This document shows positions 21,105 to 55,200 of a DNA stretch of 64,000 nt, one piece after another. Numbering within the stretch: position 1 is the first letter of the stretch; each line of letters begins with the position of its first letter. The notes beneath the pieces are model-generated. The model ran no database searches. It was given only the letters and a program-made list of their open reading frames with translations, and was not told where the DNA came from. The stretch comes from Candidula unifasciata. Taxonomy: Eukaryota; Mollusca; Gastropoda; Stylommatophora; Geomitridae. The stretch covers positions 638,968 to 702,967 of the forward strand of contig CAJHNH020008001.1 in NCBI GenBank assembly GCA_905116865.2, read 5' to 3'. Made by a program: the position numbers and the translations under genes.

Positions 21105-21690
21105 GGGGGTTACCAACTCTGAGATGTCCTACAAGATGGGTTCAGGCCCATATGAGCCATAATCCGTAGCGCTCGACAGTTATGTGTGGCCGGAGACTTA
21201 CACGAGGACCCGTAAAACCAGCACATTGCTCTGCTGGAAACAAAGCAATCACGGCAGCTCGTCTTTGGATAGCAGAAAACAAAGTTACCAGAGGAATTTG
21301 TGTGTTTAATTCTCAGTAGGCACCCCGGAAGGTTCAAAAGTGACGAATTTGGAATGAGTGGATATCAAGCATCAGCACACCAATATTACAGGGAATCATG
21401 TGGATATACTGTCCTGAAATGCAGGAGTGCGAGGGAATGAAAGAGTGGATTATCTAGCTACAAGAACACTCGTACTTTACAAGGGAGATATTCTAAAGAA
21501 TGTTGACAGACGACATGAGATTAGATGAAATAACATGTGCAAGAATGTGTGAACGAGGATTTAAGTGTGGATCCGACAAGGAGGGACGGGTGAGAGGAAG
21601 AGAACAACGTGTGTATAATCAGTATTCCACGGGAACAGTTAGCATCTATACCTTAAGACATTTGCTGCTCTAGACGGAGCACCTATGGGT
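21105..21690 (+). mobile_element. Possible retrotransposon remnant
   Basis: A broken frame at 21380-21480 reads HVDILS.NAGVRGNERVDYLA, resembling the C-terminal motif of retrotransposon RNase H domains (GH.GV.GNE.AD.LA). The first part (21105-21220) is related to 13140-13400. It is heavily decayed. Confidence 0.45.
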
Positions 21691-22335
21691 TTGCCCGGCG
21701 CCATAATGTCGATTCTTAAATTAGTCATCATTTGCTTGAAACAATTGTAATTTTTTTTTTCAAAAGTTAAATGACTTTTAACTTTCGGATGAAGTTTCCC
21801 ACAAGACCGAAAACCATTCATACATTTTAATTAATTGCCACTCAGTTCCATCAGTGCCAAAAAGTCTTTAACAAAATCAGTTGAGCTGAGTTGAATTGAT
21901 TCAAGAACCGACATTACAGCACTCGAGGTATTCTTATAAGCGCTCCGTCCTCATCTTCAGCAGCCAGCGCAGATTTACAATACCAATGGTGCCAACAGCA
22001 TTCTAATTATATGTCTTGCCTTTCCTCAGAGCGTCGAGTATCGTCCAGATCTCCTTGTTACTCCCCGCTGCATCACTCTCACCAGACTGTTGTGATCCGT
22101 TTGCTCCTCCGAATCGTACACTATCTCCCACAAGGTCCTAACCACATCTATATTATAATGAATTGACATTCGACCAAGTTATGCAGTGCAAGCCGGTATG
22201 TCTGCCTGTTCATTTCCCAGCACTCCGTCATAACCCGGAGAAAAAGTCCAGACAATGCTCCTCACCCATGCGAAGCATGCCACTCAGCACGCCTGTCCTC
22301 ACCTCCCTCAACATGCTTTCTGAGTCAGTTACAAT
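21691..22335. other. Unassigned intergenic sequence
   Basis: No gene was recognised. A short open frame at 22163-22393 has no domain and runs into the TG microsatellite. Confidence 0.35.
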
Positions 22336-22339
22336 CACG

Positions 22340-22340
<1 letters not shown>

Positions 22341-22372
<32 letters not shown>

Positions 22373-22380
22373 GGGGGGGG
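22341..22380 (+). repeat. (TG)n microsatellite followed by G10
   Basis: About 14 TG dinucleotides followed by a G run. Confidence 0.95.
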
Positions 22381-22719
22381 TTGCTTGCTCTAGCCAGCGA
22401 AAAGCTGCAGTGACCACCTTCACTCTTAGGCTCGTTATTATGGTATCTTACGATAGGCTCTCCTGGACAAAACGTCAACCATTGGCTTTTGCTAAGAACC
22501 TCTAAGCACTTATTTTGCCTGTGGACAAAATCAGTACAACTGTGTAGTAAACCTTTCAGGTTCATTTTCTCACCATTTAGAAGACTGATTTAATTTCTTT
22601 GCATTTGTTGACTGAACCACTTTTTTTTTTTTAAAGTTTATACTAAAAACAAATTTTTGGGCCATTCTTCAGTCTTCTGCCCCCTCTCAGTGATGGCACC
22701 CAGGGCGACCCGCACCCCC

Positions 22720-23012
22720 GGGTAGAAATCCAGATGGTGTCCCCTCGATTAATCGATCATCCAGCGTCAAGCCTGAACCAACTCATGGAACAAGACATTT
22801 CTGCAGGCTTGACAGGGAACAAACAAAAGACCAGACAGATAAAAACTTTTCTGGGAAATACGCATGCGACCAGGAATTGCTATGACAGTTCCCTGTGAAC
22901 TGCAAGTGCGCGCGCATATACAGGGGCGGTAACTCTGGTGGAAGAGACTCCAGCGCAAAACGCACACATCAGTAATCGTAATCAGTTGAGAGAGAGCAGA
23001 CGTGAACTAAGC
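22720..23012 (+). promoter_or_regulatory. Probable RARS1 promoter and 5' UTR region
   Basis: This ~290-base stretch directly upstream of the RARS1 start codon is free of recognisable repeats and includes the CpG-containing gcgcgcgcatat-type segment near 22910. No TATA box or exact start site could be assigned. The region is inferred from position only. Confidence 0.35.
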
Positions 23013-45759
<22,747 letters not shown>

Positions 45760-45814
45760 GTAAGTCTGTGTTTGTTTATTTACTTATCTGTGTCTGTTTT
45801 GTCAGGCCCCGATA

Positions 45815-46095
45815 CCATAACAGTAAAGGACCCTTTTCCCAACCCCTCAGGCATATGGGACTTATAGGGTGCTCAGCCTATATTTTATAGACCAATCTGT
45901 ACTTGGGGAATGATATGGTCAACATCGTGCCCGCCATCTCTATTTTCCAGGACTTTTACCTGATACCTGTTAAAGGCCATGTTGGTATGGTAGTCAAGGT
46001 CATTTGGGAAAATATTCTGGTACGGCCAGGACTTTAACCCACAACCTTCAGATCCACAGGCGAGTGCTCTGCTGCTACACTTCGGCAGCTTCCTT
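45815..46095 (-). mobile_element. SINE-A copy, reverse
   Basis: gtaaaggacccttttcccaa, gcctatattttatagaccaa, aggacttttacctgatacct and the head part gactttaacccacaaccttc to gctctgctgctacactt. It is nearly complete. Confidence 0.85.
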
Positions 46096-46600
46096 GCCAA
46101 AACAGTCAATATGATACAGTTGTTTTTGGTATTGAATATGTCAAAGTAATGATGAATGTGCGTATGTAACACTGGATTGTTCTAAAGGACTTAAAAATGT
46201 ATGTTTACATTACGCTGCCCAAGAAGTCAGAAGCTGTTCTTTAGTATGACTACAGGATTATTGACTATTGAGATACTTCTCCGGATCACACCAGACAGAA
46301 TTCAAAGTATCCCTGGTGTGATCCTGCACCTCATTTCTGATGAGGAGGCAAAGAACAAACTACTGCCTATTAGAAAGTATTATATATGTAAAAAACAAAC
46401 AGACAGTGTATTGATGGGCACTCATAGAAAGATAAAAGGTCACACTAGACAACATACAAATCTATATAAAAAAAAAAGGTATAATTAACGTGCCAGGAAT
46501 TGAACCTGTCACCTCCAAATAGCATGTGCGCATCTTTCTGCTTCTTTCTATCATACATTTTTTGTTTGTTTATTACATTTGTAATAATTCTACATCCTCA
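46096..46600. other. RARS1 downstream region, unassigned
   Basis: A reverse tRNA-like head (ggaattgaacctgtcacctc) lies at 46492-46530. The open frame at 46201-46488 has no recognisable domain and does not match the expected next RARS1 exon. Confidence 0.4.
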
Positions 46601-46605
46601 AGGGT

Positions 46606-46629
46606 CCCCCCCCCCCCCCCCCCCCCCCC
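46606..46629 (+). repeat. C24 homopolymer
   Basis: 24 consecutive C. Confidence 0.95.
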
Positions 46630-46967
46630 ACCTCCCCCGTTTATTTATGTGAGTGCCTAATAACAAGCATGAGGTACAAAGCAACCAGACTTTCTAAAAT
46701 TTGACATATTGAGCTGATAGGAGCCAATATCACAGTCCAGCTATAAATCACAACACAACGTGCCAAGAAGAGAAAAAGAATCTAAAATAAAATCGACCAT
46801 GATGTTTCTGAATAACAACTTAGGTCTCTTAAAGTATTAGTGCGAGAGAAGCCATAATTTGTCGAAAGATACTGACTGAAAAATACAGAAGTTAGAAAAA
46901 TATTTATGATTACTTTTTTAGAGTACCAGCAAGCTTTTAACAGGGTGTAGCGTGAACTTACTTTTTA

Positions 46968-47250
46968 TTTCTCGCGTTCACCAGCTGTAAACTCTGACAG
47001 AAATTTCTGGCTGTTCATCCACTTCTGGACTGCAGTCCTGTCTAGAACCTAAGTGTTACGTGTGCATCCATTTTACAGATCTGACTCATTTGTATGCAGA
47101 CTGCTGGTTCCTTGCCTCTCAGGCAGATGCACTCTGACTTCGAAGGAAGCTCCCATTTAGTCGACTCTTACGACATGCTTTTGAGTAGGCAGTGGGTCTA
47201 TTCTGGTTTTCCCTATGATAGGGCCCCAGAACCCACACAGGGATGAACTA
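46968..47250 (-). mobile_element. SINE-C copy, reverse, near full length
   Basis: ctcgcgttcaccagctgtaa, acttctggactgcagtcctg, gactcatttgtatgcagact, tagtcgactcttacgacatg and atagggccccagaacccaca. It is one of the best-preserved copies. Confidence 0.9.
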
Positions 47251-47254
47251 ACTG

Positions 47255-47400
47255 TGCACCACCATTTATGGAAGCCTCCTGGGATGGTGGTAACTGCCCA
47301 TGTTCTGCCCTGCCCTCCCTTGAGGGTCAACCATGGTGCATGTACCTGCCCTAGATGGGTTCACTGGTTGGCACCATTTGTAGACCAGAAGACAAATATG
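47255..47400. repeat. Repeat module shared, inverted, with 12430-12510
   Basis: tggaagcctcctgggatggt, aactgcccatgttctgcc and cttgagggtcaacc are the reverse complement of the module core near 12430-12510. Confidence 0.65.
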
Positions 47401-48250
47401 ATACAACAAGATGCTGCTCAGTAGAAACAAATGCCTGAATGAAGAAGTTTAATGTGTGAGTCGAAAGGTGCAGCTATGCTTTAAACTCACTCAGGCAATT
47501 GATGATGAGAAAGAAGAATCTGTATTATCATTCATCAGGACCTTTTGCTGAATGGAAATTTGAATCTTATTAAATAGGAGAGACTTGCTCAACAAACAAT
47601 TGAAACAAAATTAGTCACTCAGTGGGTATCAAGGCCAGTGAACTTGAGAGCTCATTTTCTGATAGAGCCTTTTGATGGGTGTATTCGTAACCCTTGCACT
47701 GGGGTATGCCGATAAATGTCATAGCTTTTCTGCTTCTGGACTCCAACTTCAAAATCAAGTGCCAGCGCAGTTAAGGCTGATATTAGTCATTATAATATTA
47801 GCCACCATCCATAGTGCACAATGTTAATGTGTGGCAGGTGTCTTGCCTAATTTTCTCTAAAATCAACACAGAAGCTGCCGGCTCCTAAGGTGAGGTATAG
47901 GATTTCCCCCTTATTCACAGCACAGCGGCCTTAAATTTCCCTCTTGCCTGTGACTGAGATCATCCTACCAAGTATGGATATTTATTTTTAGCCATTGCTC
48001 AATATGTGTTCCTAGTTACATGTCAGTACATCAGGTTTAGCTAGATATAAATGGGTTACACAAATAAAATATTGTTAATTACTCCAAAAATAATTTTATG
48101 GAGTTTAAGACTGTCCGTCACAATCTAGGTTCTTGTGTACACGTCCTAATTATTCTAGTTTTAAACCAAATGTCAAGGCTTGAAACCTACTACACCATAA
48201 GCTTTTCTACTTCGTCAGAAGATTTGGAGTGATACTAAGCTTTTAAGTAC
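47401..48250. other. Unassigned intron or intergenic sequence
   Basis: No coding or repeat signal could be supported. Confidence 0.35.
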
Positions 48251-48365
48251 TGTTGAGAATGTCTTTACCTGTTGAGAATGTCTTTACCTGTTGAGAATGT
48301 CTTTACCTGTTGAGAATGTCTTTACCTGTTGAGAATGTCTTTACCTGTTGAGAATGTCTTTACGC
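48250..48365 (+). repeat. 19-bp tandem array, six copies
   Basis: tgttgagaatgtctttacc is repeated six times almost without change. Confidence 0.97.
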
Positions 48366-48719
48366 TTGGCCTTATATACAAGGCCTTGAAACTGAGAAAA
48401 ACCATGAGAACAGCAGCTGATATTTGCAAGGCTCTAAATAGCTGAGAGCATTTTGAAAAAGGGACCAGAATCCTTGAAATGTGCTCACTGTAATCAGGAA
48501 CTCAACAGGGAAATTAGAGTTCATTGGAAGCATGTGATTAGACCTAATTTTGGCTAGTCATTTCAAATGTGTCCAGTAATTTCTAGTAAACTGGGAGCTG
48601 TGTGCAGAAAATATGGGGCTGTCTTTCACAGCACAGTGGTTGTTTCTGGAAAGCAGAACAAACTTAATTTGCACTGTGTGGAAGGTGTAGAATGGAAAAA
48701 TGATTGTCATTTGGATTTC

Positions 48720-49185
48720 CGAATTCTATTTTTACTTTCTTCTACACTGTATCTTCCAACTTCTCTCTCTCCACTTTTCTCTTCTACTTTTCTTTCACCC
48801 TCTCTCGCTCCTTTGCCTGCGCCCCCCCCCCCCCCCCCCCCCCCCCCCCACTATCTTCCATCTCCTCTCTGCTCTTTCTTTCATCCCCTCTTTCCATTCC
48901 CCACCTCTCCTCTCTTCCTCCATCCCTTCTCTATATATCCTTATTCTGTTTTGTTCTCCTCCCTTCCCCCTTTTCCTCCCCTTCTCACATCTCTTCATCC
49001 CCTCTCTCCCTTCCATCTCTTATCTATCCTCCTCTTCTTTTCTTCTCTTCTATCTTTCCTTACTCTGTCCTATCTTGTCTCTCTGCTCCTCATTCTTCTC
49101 CCATCCTTCCTTCTATCTCTCGCGCCTTGTATTTATCTCCTGCCTTCCCCACCCTTTTCCTTCTCTCTTCCCCCCCCCCCCCATA
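48720..49185 (+). repeat. Pyrimidine-rich tract with C28
   Basis: About 460 bases of almost pure C/T, including C28 at 48822-48849 and C14 near 49170. All three forward frames are open (Pro/Ser/Leu/Phe peptides of up to 208 codons). Composition alone explains this. Confidence 0.9.
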
Positions 49186-49389
49186 CATTGTAAAACATTC
49201 AATGGTAACAGAGACAGTTGTATTGACTAGTGTTATGCGGTAGCTTTGTCATTTCAGTCAAAAACTAAACAAACAAAGCACACAGCAGCAGTCTGCTGTC
49301 CTCCACGCAAATAAATAATATTTTTGTGTTAGAAAATGAACTAGTATCAGTGTCAACTACCTTCTGTCTTTTATACTACATATAGCTTG

Positions 49390-50120
49390 TGTTAAAGACT
49401 GGTAACAGATAGGTCTACACAAAAACACACCAAGCCGAACACCCATGGAGCAAACACAAAATCTTTAATGTACAAAGATCATTAAATCTATGGAAGTTAG
49501 AGCTGTAGGTGCCCCTTATCCGAAAGACAGTCCGTGCTTGCTTTACAAATCGCTAGTCACGCCTTCCTCTTCCAGTGGATAAGCACTGGGCACAAACCCA
49601 CACGACTCTCGTACAGCCCTGTCCAAAGACTCAGAGTGAATAGTGAATGTGTGCGGGCAGATGTTAGTGCCACAACCAGTGCATAACAATCTTAAATAAC
49701 TGCTTTAAACTACTTCAATTAAACAATCCTAACCCACACAACTATGCTATAAGACTGCATAACTTCGTCAAACACCATACGATACAAATTACAACTACAA
49801 CCTAGCTAAAAAACATTCCTGTTGTCACTATAATTGTCAATAACACGCTATGCTCTGTCTGCTACAGGCTGTCGCGCATCGCAGAGTCCTAGAAAATTCT
49901 CTCCTGAGATCTCTCTCTGAGCAAAGCTTTTTTCTACCTTCACCGTTCATCCCTGACTCCAGGCTGCCCTGAAATCCAAGCGTACAGCTCAGTCGCCACA
50001 ACTTATCCCAAGGTCGGTCTGTCTGGTCTCACCTAGAGTTCACATCTGGGTTACCTCGTACAGACACAAAGATTCAACAACATCGTACTTTTCATCCCAA
50101 AGCTGAACTGATATCTGACA
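49390..50120 (-). mobile_element. LTR of an LTR retrotransposon, minus strand
   Basis: Read on the minus strand, the segment starts TGTCAGATATC and ends CAGTCTTTAACA (TGT...ACA). A purine tract (ctagaggaggggtgga, 50121-50136) lies immediately upstream, as a polypurine tract should. Within it attaaagatttt may be a poly(A) signal. This marks a 3' LTR of about 731 bases. A second LTR copy was not seen in the window. Confidence 0.62.
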
Positions 50121-50136
50121 TCCACCCCTCCTCTAG

Positions 50137-51415
50137 AAAGATACTTCCTGACAACAGACATATATGTATCTTGTCCCAGTCTGTAAAATATTCCCAAATG
50201 GGTATGGGATGATCCTACAGTTGTGTCACCATTAAGTTCACTAGACCTGAGATGTCGCTTATCAAGTGTATGTCACATATCTATAAAGTCAGCATTATGT
50301 TCCCTATCAAGAGTCAGTCACCTGAGAACAAAGCATATCTACATCTGTGATGGATATGTACACATGTAATGATAACACTTCCCTCTTGTGGCTACCAATG
50401 ATGTCACCATTTTCTGACACATTCTAATTATACTGGTAATGACTTTAAATAATGTGGGTGGACAGTCATCATGTCTGGACCCTACTGAACTTAACTCCAC
50501 CCCCTTACGAGTTAAACGCCATTGAATATGCTTTCCAGCAATTTTACAACAATGGTCGTCATGGACCTGACTCATCCCGAGCAGTCCATAGTGCTGATAT
50601 ATATATGCCTGACATCCCGTCAAAATTATTCCTAATATTCCGCAATCCCTGCCAAAGACACTAGTCACACCTTTTGACCAACAGTGCAGAATAAACAGCA
50701 AACACAGGTGTGGCCTGTGAAACACATTCACAACCACCAAGGACAATGTCACCCCTGATGTACAACTTTCCTGTAAACTTTGTATTCTCACAGTGAATGC
50801 TCACCTGGAACCAAAAATATCTACCTATGACTCATGATAGATGCTATTCAGTTTATAAATTTTCCCCCCAAATAATAAAAAAAAAAATTCTAACCTGTAT
50901 TCTACAATTGTCCACACTACTCTCTACTTACATTCTAATAAGTGACTCTGTTTTATTTTATACCTCTGTATTGTTTTTATTTTTCATGCAGCTAATTGGA
51001 TGTTGCGCTGTCATCCACCAAAACCCCAAATATGTGGGTTTACTTCTCAACAAACACGGTGCACTTAACTTTTACATAGTGTTGCTCATTCAGTTACCTA
51101 GAAATACAAAAATTGATGTGAAAAAAATTTAAATATCTTAACTTTTAGAAAAAATGAAGAAAAATCAAAGTTATAAAAATCATTACACCTGAAAATAAAT
51201 AACATACATACAAACTATAACTTTGTAAAGAAATGTTACAATGCAAAATAAAATATACATACAATGCATGCATAACACATATAACATCTAACACACATTA
51301 GATAGGAATGAAATATGGACACAAGCATGCACACACACACTTCAAATAACATGAACGCCATAAATGTGATGTGATCTTTCAGCATATAGTTGTGTCATCA
51401 GTGCTTGAACTATCA
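50137..51415. other. Sequence upstream of the LTR; GPCR 3' flank
   Basis: The part nearest the LTR would be internal retroelement sequence, but no gag, protease or RT motif was readable. A 150-codon minus-strand open frame (50339-50791) is unrecognised. The AT-rich part at 51130-51415 probably includes the GPCR 3' UTR. Confidence 0.35.
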
Positions 51416-52267
51416 TCAGTAGGATTGCTCATGTCCATGTGACCGCAGCACACGACCACCATTGTTTATTCTCGCCTTGAGCTGCCGAACTGCTCTGTGA
51501 ACCACATCATCGCCGGATATTACCAGATAAGGGTAGACTATTGACTGTATGGTAGACACAGCCAGCATCCAGGTGGAGATGTTGAGGAAAGCATGACTGC
51601 TGAGTCTGCTGCTGAACATTTCTGTAACCAGCACCGGCACCATGGTCAGCAGAAATGTCAAGGACAAGTACAAGGTCATCCGTGCCATTTTACGACCTTC
51701 TAGGTCTGTGTCACTAGAATAGGTGACTTCACTTTCAGCAGCTGGGCCAGGCATATGTTCTCTCACGTCATCATAGTTTAACGTAGTCAGTTTCTGTGCT
51801 GGAACACTAAATTTGTTGCTGTCTTTATTCTGCTCATGGGATAATTCTTCGTAAATCTGAACTACCTTTGGAATATCTTCTTCTCCAGTGATTGCTTTGG
51901 TGTCATCACTGGATACCGTAATGACCGGAGGAGGCAAAGAGTTTATACGGACATCCCTGGACCAAATTTTGACATTTTCTAACATCTTTTCCAGCTCCAG
52001 ATTTCCACATACCAGTTTGAGCGGCAGTAGAGGTTTAGACATCTGTACTTGTGAAATATTTGCTGATTGCTTTTTGGAAATATCAATGTCCGACTGATGG
52101 GGTGCATCTCTAAAGATCTTGGGGTTCTTTAGCTGTGCCTGTAATGCAGCGATGTCCACGGAGAATTTTCTGATGTAATTATTTTGCTTTGCTCTTGATA
52201 TAGGGTCTGCTGCTTCTTTGCTGGCGTCACCGATCTGGCATATAGTATGTCGTCGCTGACCCAAGAC
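51416..52267 (-). CDS. GPCR exon 2: loop 3, TM6, TM7 and tail
   Basis: It encodes 283 residues from VLGQRRHTICQIGDA to RVLRSHGHEQSY and a stop. The first ~190 are Ser/Lys/Asp-rich cytoplasmic loop. TM6 is TLYLSLTFLLTMVPVLVTEM and TM7 is near STWMLAVSTIQSIVYPYLV. Confidence 0.87.
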   Translation of the reverse strand, partial: VLGQRRHTICQIGDASKEAADPISRAKQNNYIRKFSVDIAALQAQLKNPKIFRDAPHQSDIDISKKQSANISQVQMSKPLLPLKLVCGNLELEKMLENVKIWSRDVRINSLPPPVITVSSDDTKAITGEEDIPKVVQIYEELSHEQNKDSNKFSVPAQKLTTLNYDDVREHMPGPAAESEVTYSSDTDLEGRKMARMTLYLSLTFLLTMVPVLVTEMFSSRLSSHAFLNISTWMLAVSTIQSIVYPYLVISGDDVVHRAVRQLKARINNGGRVLRSHGHEQSY

Positions 52268-55200
52268 CTTTAAAGAAAAAAAAAAATAGCAAGGGACACA
52301 CATTACAGTGTTAACATTAGTTTCTCTTCTTCTGTGCGTTCACCAGCTGTAAACTCTGGTGGAAGGTTCTGGTTGTTCATCCACTTCTGGACTGCAGTCC
52401 TGTTCCAGAACCTGAGTGTTGCATGTACATCTGTTTTACAGATCTGACACATTTGTGTGCAGACTGTTGGTTCCTTGCCTCTCAGGCAGATGCACTTCAA
52501 TGTCAAAGGAACTCCCAATTAGTCGACTCTTACGACATGCTTTTGGGTAAGCAGTGGGTCTATTCTTATTTTCCCTATAATAGGGCCCCAGAACCCACAC
52601 AGAGGGAACCCACACAGGGGGAACCCACACAGGGGGAACCCACACAGGGGGAACCCACACAGGGAACATTAATTAATGCCTTAACAAGCTTTTTTTTTTA
52701 TTTTTATAAAATTTTGTTTGTTTGTTTGTTTATCTGCTACTAACTTTACGTTTAATTTTTACGCCATGTTCTGATAAGCGATTAAGCTGAAAATTTAATA
52801 CACACCGTTTGTGGATGACAATGCAGTCTAGTGCTAATATGTTTTCAGAAATCATCTTTCTAACCGCATTTGATGAGTGAGTGGATTTAAATCAGAGCTA
52901 TGTTGTCTGGGGAGGAAAATGGATTTAAATCGGAGCTGTGTTGTCTGGGGAAGAAATAGGATTTAAATTGGAGCTGTGTTGTCAGGGGAGGCAATTGGAT
53001 TTAAATCCGAGCTGTGTTGTCTGGGGAGGAAATTGGATTTAAATCCGAGCTGTGTTGTCTGGGGAGGAAATTGGATTTAAATCAGAGCTGTGTTGTCTGG
53101 GGAGGAAATTGGATTTAAATCAGAGCTGTGTTGTTTGGGGAGGAAATTGGATTTAAATCAGAGCTGTATTGTCTGGGGAGTAAATTGGATTTAAATCAGA
53201 GCTGTGTTGTTTAGGAAGGGAGTCGCTGTAGTGCAGGTGGCTAACCACTTGCCAGCCAGCCTGCAGGTCTTAGGTTAAGTCAGTCCGCTTTGAGACAAAT
53301 TCTTTATATTTGATCTGCACTTTCCAGCAGATCCAACCTAAAATAGATATCAGAACATGTATGGGAAGTAAAGGCACTTGTGATGTTCACTACATCACCG
53401 ATCAAGTGATGTCATATTGACCACATCATCCATCAGGTGGTGTCATATTGACCACATCACCCATCAAGTGGTGTCATATTGACCACACCAGCCACCAAGT
53501 TGTGTCATATTGACCACATTACCCATCAAGTGGTGTCATATTGACCACATCACCCATCAAGTGGTGTCATATTGACCACATCACCCATCAAGTGGTGTCA
53601 TATTGACCACATCAGCCATCAAGTGGTGTCATATTGACCACATTACCCATCAAGTTGTGTCATATTGACCACATCACCCATCAAGTGGTGTCATATTGAC
53701 CACATCAGCCACCAAGTGGTGTCATATTGACCACATCAGCCATCAAGTTGTGTCATATTGACCACATCAGCCATCAAGTGGTGTCATATTGACCACATCA
53801 GCCATCAAGTGGTGTCATATTGACCACATCAGCCATCAAGTGGTGTCATATTGACCACATCACCCATCAAGTGGTGTCATATTGACCACATCAGCCATCA
53901 AGTGGTGTCATATTGACCACATTACCCATCAAGTGGTGTCATATTGACCACATCACCCATCAAGTGGTGTCATATTGACCACACCTGCCATCAAGTGGTG
54001 TGACCACTGGACAAGTGGTGTAATGACCACACCTGCCATCAAGTGGTGTCATATTGACCACATCAGCCATCAAGTGGTGTCATATTGACCACATCACCCA
54101 TCAAGTGGTGTCATATTGACCACATCAGCCATCAAGTGGTGTCATATTGACCACATTACCCATCAAGTGGTGTCATATTGACCACATCACCCATCAAGTG
54201 GTGTCATATTGACCACACCTGCCATCAAGTGGTGTCATATTGACCACACCTGCCATCAAGTGGTGTCATATTGACCACATCAGCCATCAAGTTGTGTCAT
54301 ATTGATCACATCAGCCATCAAGTGGTGTCATATTGACCACATCACCATTCAGGTGGTGTCATATTGACCACATCAGCCATCAAGTGGTGTCATATTGACC
54401 ACATCAGCCATCAAGTGGTGTCATATTGACCACATCAGCCATCAAGTGGTGTCATATTGACCACATCAGCCATCAAGTGGTGTCATATTGACCACATCAG
54501 CCATCAAGTGGTGTCATATTGACCACATCAGCCATCAAGTGGTGTCATATTGACCACATCAGCCACCAAGTGGTGTCATATTGACCACATCAGCCATCAA
54601 GTGATGTCATACTGACCACATCACCATTCAGGTGGTGTCATATTGACCACATCATCCATCAAGTGATGTCATATTGACTACATCAGCCATCAAGTGGTGT
54701 CATATTGACTGTAAATCACAATTTCTATAATATCCCCCACCCCACACACATAGAAAAACTACTAGTATCTTTAATGTGACTATGTCTTTGAGTCATGCTT
54801 AGCTAAATAGAGCAGTTTACACATACCTGTGCCATGTAGAACCCCAGTCTGTTGCCCGTGGGCTTGGTTTTGTGCAAGTCCGAGATATGACTTTTGTCTC
54901 CTCCACCCATAGATGATGACGACCCTAGGTCTCCAGTCGTCAACAGCTGGGACCTAGTTGGATACAGAGTACCGCTTGCACTTCTGCCTTTCATGAATCC
55001 ATCGTCGATATCAGCGCTTGCATTAGATTTACTGATCAGGAACTCTGCAGTGTCTAGCTTCATAGATTTTGATTCTAAGTGTGGCCGTCCCTTCTTCCAG
55101 TAAACATCTTTTATGAAAAAACAATAAGAGAACGACGACAGCTGCTGCAACAAGGAAGAAGTTCAAAGCAATCAAAACGACACTGCCGGAACGGATACAT

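Noticed and set aside
46201..46488. Next RARS1 exon
   Set aside because: The peptide does not match the expected KFKTRSG...DLL...G block and no matching splice acceptor phase was found.
48567..49243. Three overlapping forward open frames of 176-208 codons
   Set aside because: They are a consequence of a nearly pure pyrimidine tract.
50339..50791. 150-codon minus-strand open frame as a retroelement gene
   Set aside because: No gag, protease, RT, integrase or envelope motif is recognisable.
53385..54712. CRISPR-like 31-bp repeat array
   Set aside because: There are no spacers, and the units derive from a SINE body.
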